64,000 bases of DNA from Thermococcus sp. 21S7 (GCF_012027615.1 NZ_SNUT01000001.1:310001-374000), one strand, 5' to 3'. Counted from the stretch's first letter, positions 16,721 to 26,355 are shown. Notes: a model not told the origin generated them from the sequence alone. A program made the numbers and translations.

Positions 16721-16769
16721 TAAAATCAGCCCCAACTCCCGCGATGACGTAAAATCAGCGGTTAAATCA
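16721..16769 (+). repeat. Two TAAAATCAGC boxes downstream of the ParA-RHH pair
   Basis: TAAAATCAGC at 16721-16730 and again at 16750-16759, 29 bases apart; the second continues as GGTTAAATCA, matching the 20-bp site at 14251 at 18 of 20 positions. They fall in the 86-base gap between the RHH gene and the convergent ribL. Candidate centromere-like or operator sites. Confidence 0.6.
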
Positions 16770-17225
16770 ATCGCAGTACGTCTCTATTATCCTCCGGATT
16801 ATCTTGCTGGTCTTCGCCCTGTCGCTCTTGTAGAGGTAGGGGATTCGTATCACGTCAGCGTTTATGCCACGCCGCCGAAGCTCCTCCTTGAGGCGCTCGC
16901 AGCTGAAGTCCTGGTCGGGGCCTATCGCAACGATGTCGGGGTTTATGCGCTTCACCAGCCCGTAGTCTATTCCCCCGGGTGAGCCGATGTAGACCTCGTC
17001 CACCATCCTCAGGGCCCTCAGAAGTTCCGCCCTGTCCTCCGCCGTGTTCACGGGCTCCCTGCGCTTCTGCCTCCTGACAGTCTCGTCGTGGGCGACTATC
17101 ACTATCAGTTCGTCCCCCAGGGCCCTGGCCTGGCTGAGAAAGTGGATGTGGCCGACGTGAAGGATGTCAAAAACCCCGCCGACTAGGACGCGGATTTTCC
17201 GCCTTCCCTCCCCGGTTCCGTTCAT
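16767..17225 (-). CDS. ribL: Archaeal FAD synthase RibL (cytidylyltransferase superfamily)
   Basis: 152 residues. Transfers AMP to FMN to make FAD. The HIGH-type motif is [15 protein letters not shown] (about 16-30), followed by [12 protein letters not shown], the central GPDQDF and an ISSTxK-like [10 protein letters not shown] at the C-terminus. Length and motifs match RibL (MJ1179 type). It could be another small cytidylyltransferase, but RibL is the standard archaeal assignment. First position in a minus operon would be pyrF; the start overlaps the region after the PUA gene stop, with GGTGGGCTGAG as ribosome binding site. Confidence 0.8.
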   Translation of the reverse strand: MNGTGEGRRKIRVLVGGVFDILHVGHIHFLSQARALGDELIVIVAHDETVRRQKRREPVNTAEDRAELLRALRMVDEVYIGSPGGIDYGLVKRINPDIVAIGPDQDFSCERLKEELRRRGINADVIRIPYLYKSDRAKTSKIIRRIIETYCD

Positions 17226-17226
17226 C

Positions 17227-17745
17227 TCAGCCCACCGTCAGCTCCCAGATTCTATCCTTGGCGTGGTGGATGTTCTTCACCGCCTTGCCCTTGGGCTTTT
17301 CTTTCATTGCTTTTCCATCCATCAGGGCGATGCCTATGGCGAGGGGCCTTCCGTAGTCCTCCTCAACCACGAAAACGAAGTCGCCTTCCATTATGCCCTC
17401 GTCCGCATCGGTTATCCCGGCCGCCATGACGTCGGCGCCCTTGATTATGAACGGCACCGCGCCCGCATCGACCACGACGCGCCTGGGCCACTTCCTCAGG
17501 TCCTCCTCGTTCGACAGCTCATAGAGCGCTATGACGAGGGGAAATATAAGTCCCTTCCTCCTTATGAAGAACGGCTTCCCGTTAACGAGGAGTATCTCCG
17601 TCGTCCTGTCGAACTCCGCAACCTCGACCCTGTCCTTTTTGTTGAGCATCTTCCCCGCTATCTCCTCACCGAAGATTCCGCCCATCTCGCGGATTATCTC
17701 CTTGATTTCCTTCTTGCTGAGTGGATGCTTGACCTTCAGCTCCAT
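17227..17745 (-). CDS. PUA-domain RNA-binding protein
   Basis: 172 residues. The C-terminal half (about 88-165) is a PUA domain: [22 protein letters not shown] and the glycine-rich turn [19 protein letters not shown]. The N-terminal half resembles the MCT-1/Tma20-like pre-PUA domain, with [11 protein letters not shown]. Archaeal members of this group are thought to bind tRNA or rRNA, perhaps in translation recycling. Tightly packed between pyrF and ribL (2-base spacing on either side). Confidence 0.83.
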   Translation of the reverse strand: MELKVKHPLSKKEIKEIIREMGGIFGEEIAGKMLNKKDRVEVAEFDRTTEILLVNGKPFFIRRKGLIFPLVIALYELSNEEDLRKWPRRVVVDAGAVPFIIKGADVMAAGITDADEGIMEGDFVFVVEEDYGRPLAIGIALMDGKAMKEKPKGKAVKNIHHAKDRIWELTVG

Positions 17746-17747
17746 CC

Positions 17748-18380
17748 CTACACCCCCGTCATCTCCTCGTGAAGCTTCCTCGCGGCTGCCCTCGGGTTCT
17801 CGCTCGCGTATATCGAGCGCCCCACTATGACGTAGTCGGCGCCGGCCTTTAAAACCTCACCCGCCCTGCCGCCCTGGGCACCAACGCCCGGGGTAAGGAT
17901 TCTGATTCCCGGTTTCAGCTTCGAGCGTATGTAGGAAACCCTCTCGGGCCTAGTGGCGGGGGCTATGACCCCAAAGGGCTCAAGCCCGTTGGCCATCTCG
18001 ATGAGTTTGTCCGTGACCGGCTGGATGAACTCCCTCGCCCCAGGATGACTCATCTCGACGACGAGTATGGTCCTTCCAAGCTCCATCACTGCCTCAACGC
18101 TGTCGCTCCCGACGAAGCCGTGGGCTATGATGTAGTCCGCCCCGGCCTCGAAAACCTTGCCCGCTATCAGCCTGTTGGTGTTTGGTATGTCCGCCAGCTT
18201 GAGGTCGGCTATTATCGGCAACCCAGTAACCTGCTTCAGTTCGGTGATGATGTTCAGCCCCGAGCCTATTATCAGCGGCCAGTTAACCTTTACCGCCCAC
18301 AGGTAATCGGCGGTGCACTCGGCTATCTCAAGGGCCCTGTCACGTTCGTAGACGTCGAGTGCGAGAACAAGCCTCCTCAT
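17748..18380 (-). CDS. pyrF: Orotidine 5'-phosphate decarboxylase
   Basis: 210 residues, normal archaeal length. Converts OMP to UMP, the last step of pyrimidine synthesis. Beta-barrel residues are clear: LALDV (Asp 9), the KVNW lysine (about 32), the catalytic array DLKLADIPNTN (Asp-x-Lys-x-x-Asp, about 59-69), the PGVGAQGG phosphate loop (about 165-172) and VGRSIY near the end. Ribosome binding site GAGGTGAAGTT. Starts five bases after the DUF4443 gene stop, in a pyrF-PUA-ribL operon. Confidence 0.95.
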   Translation of the reverse strand: MRRLVLALDVYERDRALEIAECTADYLWAVKVNWPLIIGSGLNIITELKQVTGLPIIADLKLADIPNTNRLIAGKVFEAGADYIIAHGFVGSDSVEAVMELGRTILVVEMSHPGAREFIQPVTDKLIEMANGLEPFGVIAPATRPERVSYIRSKLKPGIRILTPGVGAQGGRAGEVLKAGADYVIVGRSIYASENPRAAARKLHEEMTGV

Positions 18381-18384
18381 AACT

Positions 18385-18987
18385 TCACCTCACCAGGGAT
18401 TTTATCCGCTCCGGCAGCTCGTCGCCCTTGAGAGTCAGGGCGACATGATAGGCGCTCTTCATGGCATCGGCTTCCTTCTCCGCCCAGGTAACCACGACGA
18501 GGTCGCCGTCGTTCAGTTTGAACGCTTCCCTAATCTTCTCAGCGAGCCCGGGCATCGTCTCGCTCAGCGGCCGCCCATCCTCCGGAAAGACGGGTTCACC
18601 ATCCCTCACGACGAGAATCATGGCCCCCTTCGCGAAGAACCTTATGGCCTCATCGCGGAGCTCGATGCTCTTGAAGCCCTCAACCCCTTTCACCGTTAGT
18701 GCGCAGGCAGGATAGCCCTCAACCTCCCCGATACGGTGGACTTCGGAGAAATGCCTAGAGATTTCCCCGAGAAGCTCCATTCCCCTCCCGTTGAGCGAGT
18801 GTCCGCGCTGGGTGGAGCTTATAACGTCAATGGCGGCAAGCTTCTTCAAAAGCGTTCTAACGCTACCCTCACCGAGGTCGAGAACCTCCGATACCGCCTT
18901 TCTCCCCGTCGGGTTCTGGAGCATGAAAAGAACCGCAACGACATCCTCAAGCGTGAACTCCGGATAGGCTCCCCTCTTCCAGCTCAT
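18385..18987 (-). CDS. Winged-helix protein, DUF4443-like
   Basis: 200 residues. The N-terminal 70 residues form a winged helix (GRKAVSEVLDLGEGSVRTLLKKL is the recognition region). The C-terminal part (about 90-190) resembles the archaeal DUF4443 domain, with GAMILVVRDGEPVFPEDGRPLSE split by loops. Looks like a ligand-sensing transcription factor of unknown effector. It reads into pyrF with four bases between, so it might regulate pyrimidine genes; that is inference. Confidence 0.72.
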   Translation of the reverse strand: MSWKRGAYPEFTLEDVVAVLFMLQNPTGRKAVSEVLDLGEGSVRTLLKKLAAIDVISSTQRGHSLNGRGMELLGEISRHFSEVHRIGEVEGYPACALTVKGVEGFKSIELRDEAIRFFAKGAMILVVRDGEPVFPEDGRPLSETMPGLAEKIREAFKLNDGDLVVVTWAEKEADAMKSAYHVALTLKGDELPERIKSLVR

Positions 18988-19041
18988 CGGCTTCCCTCCG
19001 AGAAAAATAGGGCAATGGAAATTAAAAGTTTGTTGGAAAAG

Positions 19042-20190
19042 TCAGAACCAGCGCGGCTCCAGACCGGCCCAGATGCGCATCTTCTCATGGGCGATGATGC
19101 GCGGAATGTTCGGCCTGTCCTTCGGTCCCGGGTTCTTCATGTAGAATGCGTTGACCTCGTAGACGGTTCCGAAGGCCTTCTTCTCAATCGCTATCTTTCC
19201 GAGCCTCGCAAGGTCAACGAGCAGACCTGCCAGAGCGGGGCTGTCGTTTATCCTGCCGGTGATGACGAGCTCATCCCTGGCGCCGTTGAAGCTGACGTAC
19301 TCGATGTGCATGGCGATGAACTTCCTGTCGCCGAGGGGTTCGAGGAAGCCGGTGGGCTTGATGTAGTGGGGGGCATCGTAGCCGAGGAGCTCCTTAACGA
19401 CCGAGCTCTTTGTGAACTCCTTGCTCTTGTTCCTCTCCTTGTCGGTGAGGGCCAGGAAGTCGTTGTTTCCGCCAATGTTGAACTGGGCTATATCGAGGAC
19501 GTAGCGGTTCCTCTGGGCGAGGTGGCTGAGCACGTCGGCCGTGAGCGGCGTCGCTCCCGTGGCACCGTCGTCGCCGAAGATAACGAGGTTACTCTCCCTA
19601 GCGAGCTCGACGAAGGCTGGGTCGTTGGCTATAAGCGTTGGAATCGCGTTGACGAAGGCAGCACCGCCGACCTCCCTGGCGTACTGGGCTATGGCGTAGG
19701 CGTAAACCTGGGTGGCGGTGAGCCTGTCCCTGTTGTCCTCAGCGAGGGCCTTCTCAAGCTCCTCCCTGCTTCCGAAGGGCACGAAGGCCTCCGTGGTGCA
19801 GACGTTGATGAACACCTCCGCGCCGAGCTCCTTCCACTCGCTGACGAGGTGCTCAACGGCCTCCTTGAGGGTCATCTCGTCGTCGAGACCGGTGGCCTTG
19901 ATCGGCAGATTTCTGAGGCTCCGCAGGTGGATTCCCTTTCTGACGGTGATGCCCCTCAGACTCTCCGGGGCCTCGGGATCGTAGGTTTTAACGACGTTGT
20001 GGAGGTCCTTTCCAACCTTGCTAGCGTCAACATCGTAGGAGCCGACTATCTCTATCTCCCTGATTTTAATCGGAAGCTCATCGGCGAGGGGAACGCCGTA
20101 GGGCTCCATCCTTCCGGCCTTTATCTTCTCAAGACCGCTCGCAAAGATGCTGGCAACGTAGCCCTGTCCGAGTATGACAACCTTAACCAT
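19042..20190 (-). CDS. myo-Inositol-1-phosphate synthase
   Basis: 382 residues from ATG 20190 (GGAGGTGGATGGA upstream). Converts glucose 6-phosphate to L-myo-inositol 1-phosphate with internal NAD+ redox. Shows the Rossmann loop ILGQGYVASIFASG (about 5-18), NVCTTEAF, the NAIPT segment, the GDDGATGATPLTAD loop and the catalytic region NIGGNNDFLALTD with K-SKEF-TKSS following. Archaeal-type length. It supplies the inositol head for archaeal lipids and for the thermolyte di-myo-inositol phosphate, whose synthase lies 4.8 kb away. A strong minus promoter (CTATTTAAC, about 20,235) precedes it, back to back with the ABC operon. Confidence 0.93.
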   Translation of the reverse strand: MVKVVILGQGYVASIFASGLEKIKAGRMEPYGVPLADELPIKIREIEIVGSYDVDASKVGKDLHNVVKTYDPEAPESLRGITVRKGIHLRSLRNLPIKATGLDDEMTLKEAVEHLVSEWKELGAEVFINVCTTEAFVPFGSREELEKALAEDNRDRLTATQVYAYAIAQYAREVGGAAFVNAIPTLIANDPAFVELARESNLVIFGDDGATGATPLTADVLSHLAQRNRYVLDIAQFNIGGNNDFLALTDKERNKSKEFTKSSVVKELLGYDAPHYIKPTGFLEPLGDRKFIAMHIEYVSFNGARDELVITGRINDSPALAGLLVDLARLGKIAIEKKAFGTVYEVNAFYMKNPGPKDRPNIPRIIAHEKMRIWAGLEPRWF

Positions 20191-20315
20191 TCCATCCACC
20201 TCCTTTGCTTGCGGTAAATTATTTTACAGTAGTTAAATAGTTTTTGGTGGAAAAACGATTTTATTAATTTTTGAACATTTCATTGTTCCACTCCGCCCGA
20301 TTGCCGACCGTAGAG

Positions 20316-20345
20316 CCCAGCCCAAAAATTTTATAAATAACCAAA
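20316..20345 (+). promoter_or_regulatory. Promoter of the ABC importer operon
   Basis: CCCAAAAATTTTATAAATAACC contains a BRE-like CCCAAAAA and the TATA box TTTATAAAT (about 20,330-20,338). Transcription should start near 20,360, leaving a leader of about 75 bases. That leader contains an AGCCC...GGGCT inverted repeat with a T5 loop (about 20,384-20,407), a possible hairpin just before the ribosome binding site. Confidence 0.55.
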
Positions 20346-20436
20346 CTTGAATAAAAGATGGCATTCGCTCGCTTTCTAAAATAAGCCCTCCGGGCCTTTT
20401 TGGGCTCGCTTTTGAAAACTTTGGAGGGTGGTAGCC

Positions 20437-22071
20437 ATGAGAGCCGCGGCACTATGGCTGGTTGCACTGGTGATTTTCGGGGTAATTGCCAGCGGCTGCA
20501 TCGGTGGCGAGGAAGCGAAGACCTCTTCTGCTGAGGTTCAGCTTACTGGAGACATTACAAAGGACCTTGTGGAGATAGGAAAGGTTCTGGAGCAGAACGG
20601 GGTTAAAGAGGTTAAGTTCTCCGCCTGGGGTTCCGGCGATCCGAACAGCGTCATGAGGGTTTACGGAATAGTGGAGGCCGCGAGGAGGATAAACAAAATC
20701 TGGGCCGACAACGGAATCAACGTCAAAATCGTTGTAACCGAGACCCACTACGTCGCCTCCTTCCAGGATGCCTACAAGGAGTACCTCAGCAAGCAGCCCC
20801 TCGGGCAGGCCGGGGACTTCTTCGTGAACAGCTACGCCTTCCTGCCGACGCTGGCGGACGAGGGCTACATACTCGACATAACTGAATACGCCAAGACCTA
20901 TCAGAGCGTTGTTGATGACTTCTACCCGTCCCTGATTGAGGCCTCAAAGTACAACGGAAAACTCTACGGCCTGCCGCAGGACACCGAGGCGAGGCCGCTC
21001 TACATAAGGAAGGACGTGGCTCAGAGGATAGGGTTCGACCTCAGCGGCCTCGATGAGAAGGTGAAGAACGGCGAGTTCACCTGGAGCGACGTCTACTACT
21101 GGGCCAAGAAGGCCAAGGAAGAAGGCGCCGCAGAGTGGGGCCTCATCCACAGGAAAGGCTCGGCTCACCCCGACCTGATACAGTTCATCTTCGCCTTCGG
21201 TGGAAAGCTCTACGACCCGAACACCGGAAAGCTCGTCGTTGACGTTCCGGCGGTTTACAAGTGGCTCTACGTTGAGTGGAAGTTTGCCCGCGATGGACTC
21301 CTTCCAGAGGACATAATGAGCTGGGACTGGGCCAAGCAGATACACCCGGCTGTAGTCGAGGGCAGGACGCTCTTCGACATAGGCGGGACCTGGTACTGGA
21401 CCGAGTGGCAGACCAAGCAGTACTACGCCAAGGGCGGAACACCGAGGGGCCTGAAGCCCGAAGAGGTGAGGGACTGGTTTTACTACACCCTCTTCCCCGC
21501 TGGAGAGAAGGGTGACAAGCCGGTAACCCTCAGCCAGCCCTTCGTCTGGATGATAAACTCCAAGGCGGGCCAGCTGAACCCGAAGTACGACGAGCTCAAG
21601 GATGTTTACCACAAGCTCGCCTTCCTGATGCTCATCAAGGCCAGCGATCCTGATATAAACGCCATACACAGCGTCATCTCCGCCCACCTGCCCGTGAGAA
21701 AAGAGGCGGCAAAGCTGATCAAGGACGAGAAGTGGCTCAACGACCTCAAAGCGCTCAACCTCGACCTGAGCGACGAGGTGAAGAGCAACATCAGGGACAT
21801 AGTCCAGGCGACCGTCAACCCGATAAACGCCCAGTTCCTGGCGGACGTCAGCTACATGCTCGAATACACCCACCTCGCCCCTGCCCACCCGAAGTACCCA
21901 GCGCTCGCGGACATCTTCAAGGAGGCCGTTGACAAGGTTCTGAGGGGCGAGATGACCCCGGAGGAGGCGGTCAACTACATCATCCAGAAGGTTCAGGCTG
22001 ATCCGGAGCTCGCCCAGAACGTCGAGATACAGGGTGAGATACCCAAGGACTGGAAGTTCCCGCAGGGATGA
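20437..22071 (+). CDS. ABC sugar-type substrate-binding lipoprotein
   Basis: 544 residues from ATG 20437 (GGAGGGTGGTAGCC). Signal peptide with lipobox IASGC (Cys at about 20) and a short acidic linker. The mature part is a large MalE/UgpB-like solute-binding fold with AWGSGDPNSV, a GKLYGLPQDTEARPLYIRK-type hinge (read in two parts), and many surface Trp/Tyr. Captures a solute, probably a sugar, polyol or glycoside, at the outer membrane face. Followed by two permease genes and an ATPase in one operon. Its position between the inositol-phosphate synthase and IPCT/DIPPS genes makes an inositol-related ligand worth testing; specificity is not readable from sequence. Confidence 0.9.
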   Translation: MRAAALWLVALVIFGVIASGCIGGEEAKTSSAEVQLTGDITKDLVEIGKVLEQNGVKEVKFSAWGSGDPNSVMRVYGIVEAARRINKIWADNGINVKIVVTETHYVASFQDAYKEYLSKQPLGQAGDFFVNSYAFLPTLADEGYILDITEYAKTYQSVVDDFYPSLIEASKYNGKLYGLPQDTEARPLYIRKDVAQRIGFDLSGLDEKVKNGEFTWSDVYYWAKKAKEEGAAEWGLIHRKGSAHPDLIQFIFAFGGKLYDPNTGKLVVDVPAVYKWLYVEWKFARDGLLPEDIMSWDWAKQIHPAVVEGRTLFDIGGTWYWTEWQTKQYYAKGGTPRGLKPEEVRDWFYYTLFPAGEKGDKPVTLSQPFVWMINSKAGQLNPKYDELKDVYHKLAFLMLIKASDPDINAIHSVISAHLPVRKEAAKLIKDEKWLNDLKALNLDLSDEVKSNIRDIVQATVNPINAQFLADVSYMLEYTHLAPAHPKYPALADIFKEAVDKVLRGEMTPEEAVNYIIQKVQADPELAQNVEIQGEIPKDWKFPQG

Positions 22072-22080
22072 GGTGATGCC

Positions 22081-23019
22081 ATGACAAAGGGGAAGCTCAG
22101 GGACCTTTCCTTCTTTCTTTCCCCGATGGTGCTGATGGTGTTCCTGTTCTATCTGGTGCCCCTAGTCATGACCATCTACATAAGCATGACCCGGATGAGG
22201 AACTGGAACGTTGACAGGTACCTTACCGAGTTCGTCGGCCTCTACAACTACGAGAGGCTCTTCCACATGTTCCAGCACGACCCGACGTTTAAGGCCGTAG
22301 TCATGACCACCCTCGTATTCGTTGGAATAACCCTCGTGATAAACGTCTTCGGCGGCCTTGCGCTGGCTCTTGCGACCTTCTTCATCAACGAGAGGCCGGC
22401 ATCTTCATACAGGCTCCTCTGGCTCCTCCCCAGGATGTCGCCGATAGCGGTCTACAGCCTCGTCTGGTACTACTTCTTCCACGGAAGTGAGATTGGAACC
22501 CTGAACTCAATCCTTATGAGCCTCGGCCTCATCTCGGAGCCCATCCCCTGGGGCCAGGTAACGCCCTGGGGGGCGTGGAGCGTGATAATCTTCGTCAACG
22601 GCCTGGTGGGTGTAAGTTTCGGAATGATAGTCTTCACGTCGGCCTTGAATCAGATACCCAAGGAACTCGTCATAGCCGCGAGGGTCGATGGTGCCTCCTC
22701 CTGGCAGATATCGAGGCGGATTCTGATTCCGATGATTAAATGGCACCTCCTCTACGTCCTGACGTGGCAGTTCCTCAGCCTGCTGACGACCTATCCGCAC
22801 CTCTTCCTGCTCGTCCAGTGGGACCTCGTCAACAGGGACTACGGAACGACATTAGCGCTCTACGTCTTCAACACGGCCTTCGGAATGGGTGAGCAGGACC
22901 AGGGATTGGCCGCTGCAGCGGCCGTCATACTCTCCATAATCGGAATCCTCGGCGGCTTCGTGACGCTCAAGGTTCTCAAGTTTGAGAAGATGATGAAAAA
23001 GCCCAGGGGGGACTTCTGA
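22081..23019 (+). CDS. ABC importer permease, MalF-like
   Basis: 312 residues with six membrane helices. The cytoplasmic EAA loop reads AARVDGASSWQISRRILIPMI (in the last third), the coupling helix that docks on the ATPase. Closest in style to carbohydrate-uptake (CUT1) permeases of the MalF/UgpA group. Starts nine bases after the binding-protein stop and its stop overlaps the next start (TGATG). Confidence 0.9.
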   Translation: MTKGKLRDLSFFLSPMVLMVFLFYLVPLVMTIYISMTRMRNWNVDRYLTEFVGLYNYERLFHMFQHDPTFKAVVMTTLVFVGITLVINVFGGLALALATFFINERPASSYRLLWLLPRMSPIAVYSLVWYYFFHGSEIGTLNSILMSLGLISEPIPWGQVTPWGAWSVIIFVNGLVGVSFGMIVFTSALNQIPKELVIAARVDGASSWQISRRILIPMIKWHLLYVLTWQFLSLLTTYPHLFLLVQWDLVNRDYGTTLALYVFNTAFGMGEQDQGLAAAAAVILSIIGILGGFVTLKVLKFEKMMKKPRGDF

Positions 23020-23888
23020 TGAGGGACGTGGAGACGAGACCCAGGAGGTACGAGCGGCTCATAATCCTCGCCCTCCTCCTCGCAAGCCTCCCGCTAATTC
23101 TGGGCTTTTTCCTCCTCGTCCTTTCGAGCTTCAGCACGGAGATGGTCACCAACCTAGACCCCAGATCGTTCCACCCAACGCTTGAGAACTGGATAAACCT
23201 CTTCCAGGGGAAGATAGCCACCACCGGTGGAATAAGGGTCAACATATGGCGCATAACCCTCAACACGCTCATAGTGGCCCTCGGTGTGGCCGGCGTCGTT
23301 ACCGGGATAAGCGCCCTAGCCGGTTACTCCCTCTCAAGGATAGACTTCCGCGGAAGGAAGACCATGATGGTTCTCCTCCTCGTCCTCCACGCCTTCCCGG
23401 GCGTTGCCCTCATAGTGGGCGTTTACCTCCTCTACCGCCTCACGTTCCCTCAGAACTACGAGGTCGTCGGGCTCTACTCCTTCGCATACGTCATACTCGC
23501 GAGGGCGGCGCTGGAGATACCCATGTCGATCTGGCTCATGAAGGGCTTCTTTGACACTATTCCCTGGGAGTTCGAGTGGTCCGGAATCATAGACGGCGCC
23601 TCGCGGATAACCGTCTGGAGGAGGATAATGCTGCCCCTCATAAAGCCCGGAATTCTGGCGGTTGCCCTCTTCGCCTTCCTCGCTGGCTGGCAGGACATAA
23701 TCTACGTGAGAACCTTCCTCGTCTATCCCACGCTCGCGACCTTCATAGAGGCCAACATAGAGGCCGAATACTCCCACATGCCCCTCATAGCGGCCGCCGG
23801 AACGTTCTACCTCCTACCCACGATAATATTCTTCATCACCGCCCAGCAGCTCCTCCTCCAGGGTTATTCAGGTGGAATAAAGGGCTGA
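23019..23888 (+). CDS. ABC importer permease, MalG-like
   Basis: 289 residues, six membrane helices. EAA loop SGIIDGASRITVWRRIMLPL near residue 190, as in MalG/UgpE. Forms the heterodimeric channel with the preceding permease. Translationally coupled on the 5' side; the ATPase gene follows after ten bases. Confidence 0.9.
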   Translation: MRDVETRPRRYERLIILALLLASLPLILGFFLLVLSSFSTEMVTNLDPRSFHPTLENWINLFQGKIATTGGIRVNIWRITLNTLIVALGVAGVVTGISALAGYSLSRIDFRGRKTMMVLLLVLHAFPGVALIVGVYLLYRLTFPQNYEVVGLYSFAYVILARAALEIPMSIWLMKGFFDTIPWEFEWSGIIDGASRITVWRRIMLPLIKPGILAVALFAFLAGWQDIIYVRTFLVYPTLATFIEANIEAEYSHMPLIAAAGTFYLLPTIIFFITAQQLLLQGYSGGIKG

Positions 23889-23898
23889 GGTGGTTGAA

Positions 23899-24984
23899 AT
23901 GGTTAAGGTCACCCTGGACAACATCACGAAGAGGTTCGGCAACTTTGAGGCCCTCAAGCGGGTAAGCCTTGAGATAGCCGACAAGGAGTTCATGGCACTC
24001 CTCGGCCCCTCGGGAAGCGGGAAGTCGACGCTCCTCTACACGATAGCAGGAATCTACCGGCCGACGAGCGGGAGGATATATTTCGACGGCAGGGACGTTA
24101 CCGATGTCCCGCCGAAGGACAGGAACGTCGGTCTGGTCTTTCAGAACTGGGCGCTATATCCGCACATGAGGGTCTTCGACAACATAGCCTTTCCACTTGA
24201 GCTGAGGAAGGCACCGAAGGACGAGATAGCCAAGAAGGTCAGGGAGGTAGCCGAGATGCTCCGCATAGAGAACCTCCTCGACCGCTACCCGTGGCAGCTC
24301 TCCGGCGGCCAGCAGCAGCGCGTTGCCATAGCGAGGGCCCTGGTCAAAGAGCCGGACGTCCTCCTCCTCGATGAGCCGCTGAGCAACCTCGACGCGCTCC
24401 TGAGGCTTGAGGTCAGGGCCGAACTCAAGAGGCTCCAGAAAGAGCTCGGAATCACCGCCGTTTACGTCACCCACGACCAGGCCGAGGCCCTGGCAATGGC
24501 CGACAGGATAGCCGTGATAAAGGAGGGGATAATACTTCAGGTCGGAAGCCCGGACGACGTCTATTACAGGCCGAAGTACCGCTTCGTCGGCGGCTTCCTC
24601 GGAAGCCCGCCCATGAACTTCGTCGAGGCCGAGGTTAGGGAATCTTACCTCGACGTCTATGGAAGCAGGATTCCGGTTCCGGCCCAGTACCGGGGGCTGG
24701 TTGAGAAACTCGGTGTCGCGGAGGTCATCCTCGGCTTCAGGCCGCACGACGCGGAGGTCGTGAAGGAGAACGCTGAGGGACTCGCCGGAACGGTTTATTC
24801 CTTTGAGCCCCTCGGCAGGGAGCAGATAGTTACCGTCTCGGTCAACGGGGCGTTCGTCAAGGTCTTTGCCCCGGAAGGGGAGCACTTCAGCTTCGGCGAG
24901 CCGGTGACGGTGAAACTCCGGGAGGACAGGATAGTCCTCTTCGACAGAAAGACTGAGAAAGCCCTTGAGTTCCTCGAAGAGTGA
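23899..24984 (+). CDS. ABC importer ATPase, MalK/MsmK/UgpC type
   Basis: 361 residues from ATG 23899, after GAGGTGGTTGAA. Walker [10 protein letters not shown] (about 35-43), Q-loop [10 protein letters not shown], signature LSGGQQQR (about 134-141), Walker [12 protein letters not shown], switch His in VTHDQAEA. The C-terminal 120 residues are the OB-fold/TOBE regulatory domain with GFRPHDAEV, typical of CUT1 ATPases. Energises the importer encoded just upstream. Confidence 0.93.
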   Translation: MVKVTLDNITKRFGNFEALKRVSLEIADKEFMALLGPSGSGKSTLLYTIAGIYRPTSGRIYFDGRDVTDVPPKDRNVGLVFQNWALYPHMRVFDNIAFPLELRKAPKDEIAKKVREVAEMLRIENLLDRYPWQLSGGQQQRVAIARALVKEPDVLLLDEPLSNLDALLRLEVRAELKRLQKELGITAVYVTHDQAEALAMADRIAVIKEGIILQVGSPDDVYYRPKYRFVGGFLGSPPMNFVEAEVRESYLDVYGSRIPVPAQYRGLVEKLGVAEVILGFRPHDAEVVKENAEGLAGTVYSFEPLGREQIVTVSVNGAFVKVFAPEGEHFSFGEPVTVKLREDRIVLFDRKTEKALEFLEE

Positions 24985-24986
24985 GC

Positions 24987-26270
24987 TCAGCTTTTCTTTC
25001 TCCCTATCAGCCACGCCGTCATTACCACCCGCAGGTTCGTGATTATGGCGAGAAGGAGGAAGAGCGCTTTAACCGAAGCCTCGACTGGATACAGGAGGAA
25101 GAGCATCGTCAGGAAGATTCTCTCGTCCCTCTTGCCGGGGAGCTTTCTGAGAGCCGGAATCGAGCTGTAGGCGTTCTTGCAGTAGGCCGCCTTGAACCTC
25201 TCGGTCGAGTAGCTCACCATCACCGAGCCGAGGAGCGCCAAGAGAGCAATGAGGTGCCAGAGGGGCTCTCTGAGGGTCGAATAGGCCAAGAGGGCCAGAA
25301 ATGCGCCGTCAACGTAGCGGTCGAGGAGGGAGTCGATATAGCCCCCGAACCGGCTCGTCCTCATCTGGGCCCTCGCCAGCTCGCCGTCAACGCCGTCGAG
25401 GATTGAGCTGATCTGATACAGTATTCCTGCTAAGGGAAGGCTGAGGAGCGTCAAAAAGGCCGAGATCATCCCAAGGGCAAAGGTGATGGCCGTCATTTGG
25501 TTCGGGGTGACCTTCTCGGCGAGGAGGTAGCTGATCTCGGTTGAAACCTTCCTGTTGAGATGCCTGCTGACTAACCCGTCGCCCGTTCCCTTCAGGGCAG
25601 TCTTGACGAGCATCCTTCTGGCCATCTTAAGGTCAGAGGGCGTGTCAACGTCGGTCCAGGGAAGACCGTCGAGGAAGGTAACCTCAAGCCTGGCCCTCAT
25701 CACGACCTCGCTCACGGAATAGTCCCCTTCTCTCTCCCTTTCTAAGGCCTCGGTTATCTCGAAGATTCCATCATCGAGGACGAAGAAGCCTGTATCGACT
25801 GCGTCCCACTCGTCAAGGGATTTGCCTATCTCCGCAACCCTGCCGTTTCTGATCCTTACCTTAGTCGCCTCGCCAACGTCCGTCCATCTCGGTTTCCTGT
25901 CCGCTATAAGGCCGCTTCCCCTCAGGGCTTCCCGGATGAATTCCTCGCCGTAAACGTGGTCGCTCATCACCAAAACAAACCTTCCGGAAACATGGTTTTT
26001 GACCAGGTGCAGGGAGTGTCCGTTGCCCTTTTCCGGCTCGGGGTTGATTACCAGCTCGGCGTTGAGGCCGTGTCCCTCAATGAACTTGCGGTAAAGCCCT
26101 GCATAGCGTCCGTTGGTGACTATTATGAACCTCTCAACACCGTTTTGCCTGAGAAGGGTGAGCGTCCGATACAGGATCTCCCTTCTGGCGACTTTCAGGA
26201 GCCCCTTGGGTCTCTCCCCCATCCTCGTTCCGAGGCCTGCCGCCAGAATCACCGCTGTTTTTGGCACCAT
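24987..26270 (-). CDS. Bifunctional IPCT/DIPPS: inositol-1-phosphate cytidylyltransferase / di-myo-inositol-phosphate-phosphate synthase
   Basis: 427 residues from ATG 26270 (AGGTGATGCCG upstream). The N-terminal half is a nucleotidyltransferase making CDP-inositol: AVILAAGLGTRMGERPKGLL near the start, with VMSDHVYG and DTGFFVLD further on. The C-terminal half is a CDP-alcohol phosphotransferase with the metal motif D-G-x2-A-R-x8-G-x3-D-x3-D, visible as ILDGVDGELARAQ then FGGYIDSLLDRYVDG, plus several membrane helices. It makes phosphorylated di-myo-inositol phosphate, a heat and salt protectant of hyperthermophiles. Convergent with the ABC operon, divergent from dph6. Confidence 0.93.
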   Translation of the reverse strand: MVPKTAVILAAGLGTRMGERPKGLLKVARREILYRTLTLLRQNGVERFIIVTNGRYAGLYRKFIEGHGLNAELVINPEPEKGNGHSLHLVKNHVSGRFVLVMSDHVYGEEFIREALRGSGLIADRKPRWTDVGEATKVRIRNGRVAEIGKSLDEWDAVDTGFFVLDDGIFEITEALEREREGDYSVSEVVMRARLEVTFLDGLPWTDVDTPSDLKMARRMLVKTALKGTGDGLVSRHLNRKVSTEISYLLAEKVTPNQMTAITFALGMISAFLTLLSLPLAGILYQISSILDGVDGELARAQMRTSRFGGYIDSLLDRYVDGAFLALLAYSTLREPLWHLIALLALLGSVMVSYSTERFKAAYCKNAYSSIPALRKLPGKRDERIFLTMLFLLYPVEASVKALFLLLAIITNLRVVMTAWLIGRKKS

Positions 26271-26355
26271 CGGCATCACCTTTTTAAAGCCCCCGCCGAG
26301 CCACTCCCCAGTGAGGGTTATCGGACCAATGATTTGAAGCTTTCGGGTGAGAGAG

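Noticed and set aside
24154-25014. 286-residue minus-strand frame antisense to the ABC importer ATPase
   Set aside because: Mirror of a GC-rich gene with all ATPase motifs on the plus strand; no start signal and no recognisable domain.
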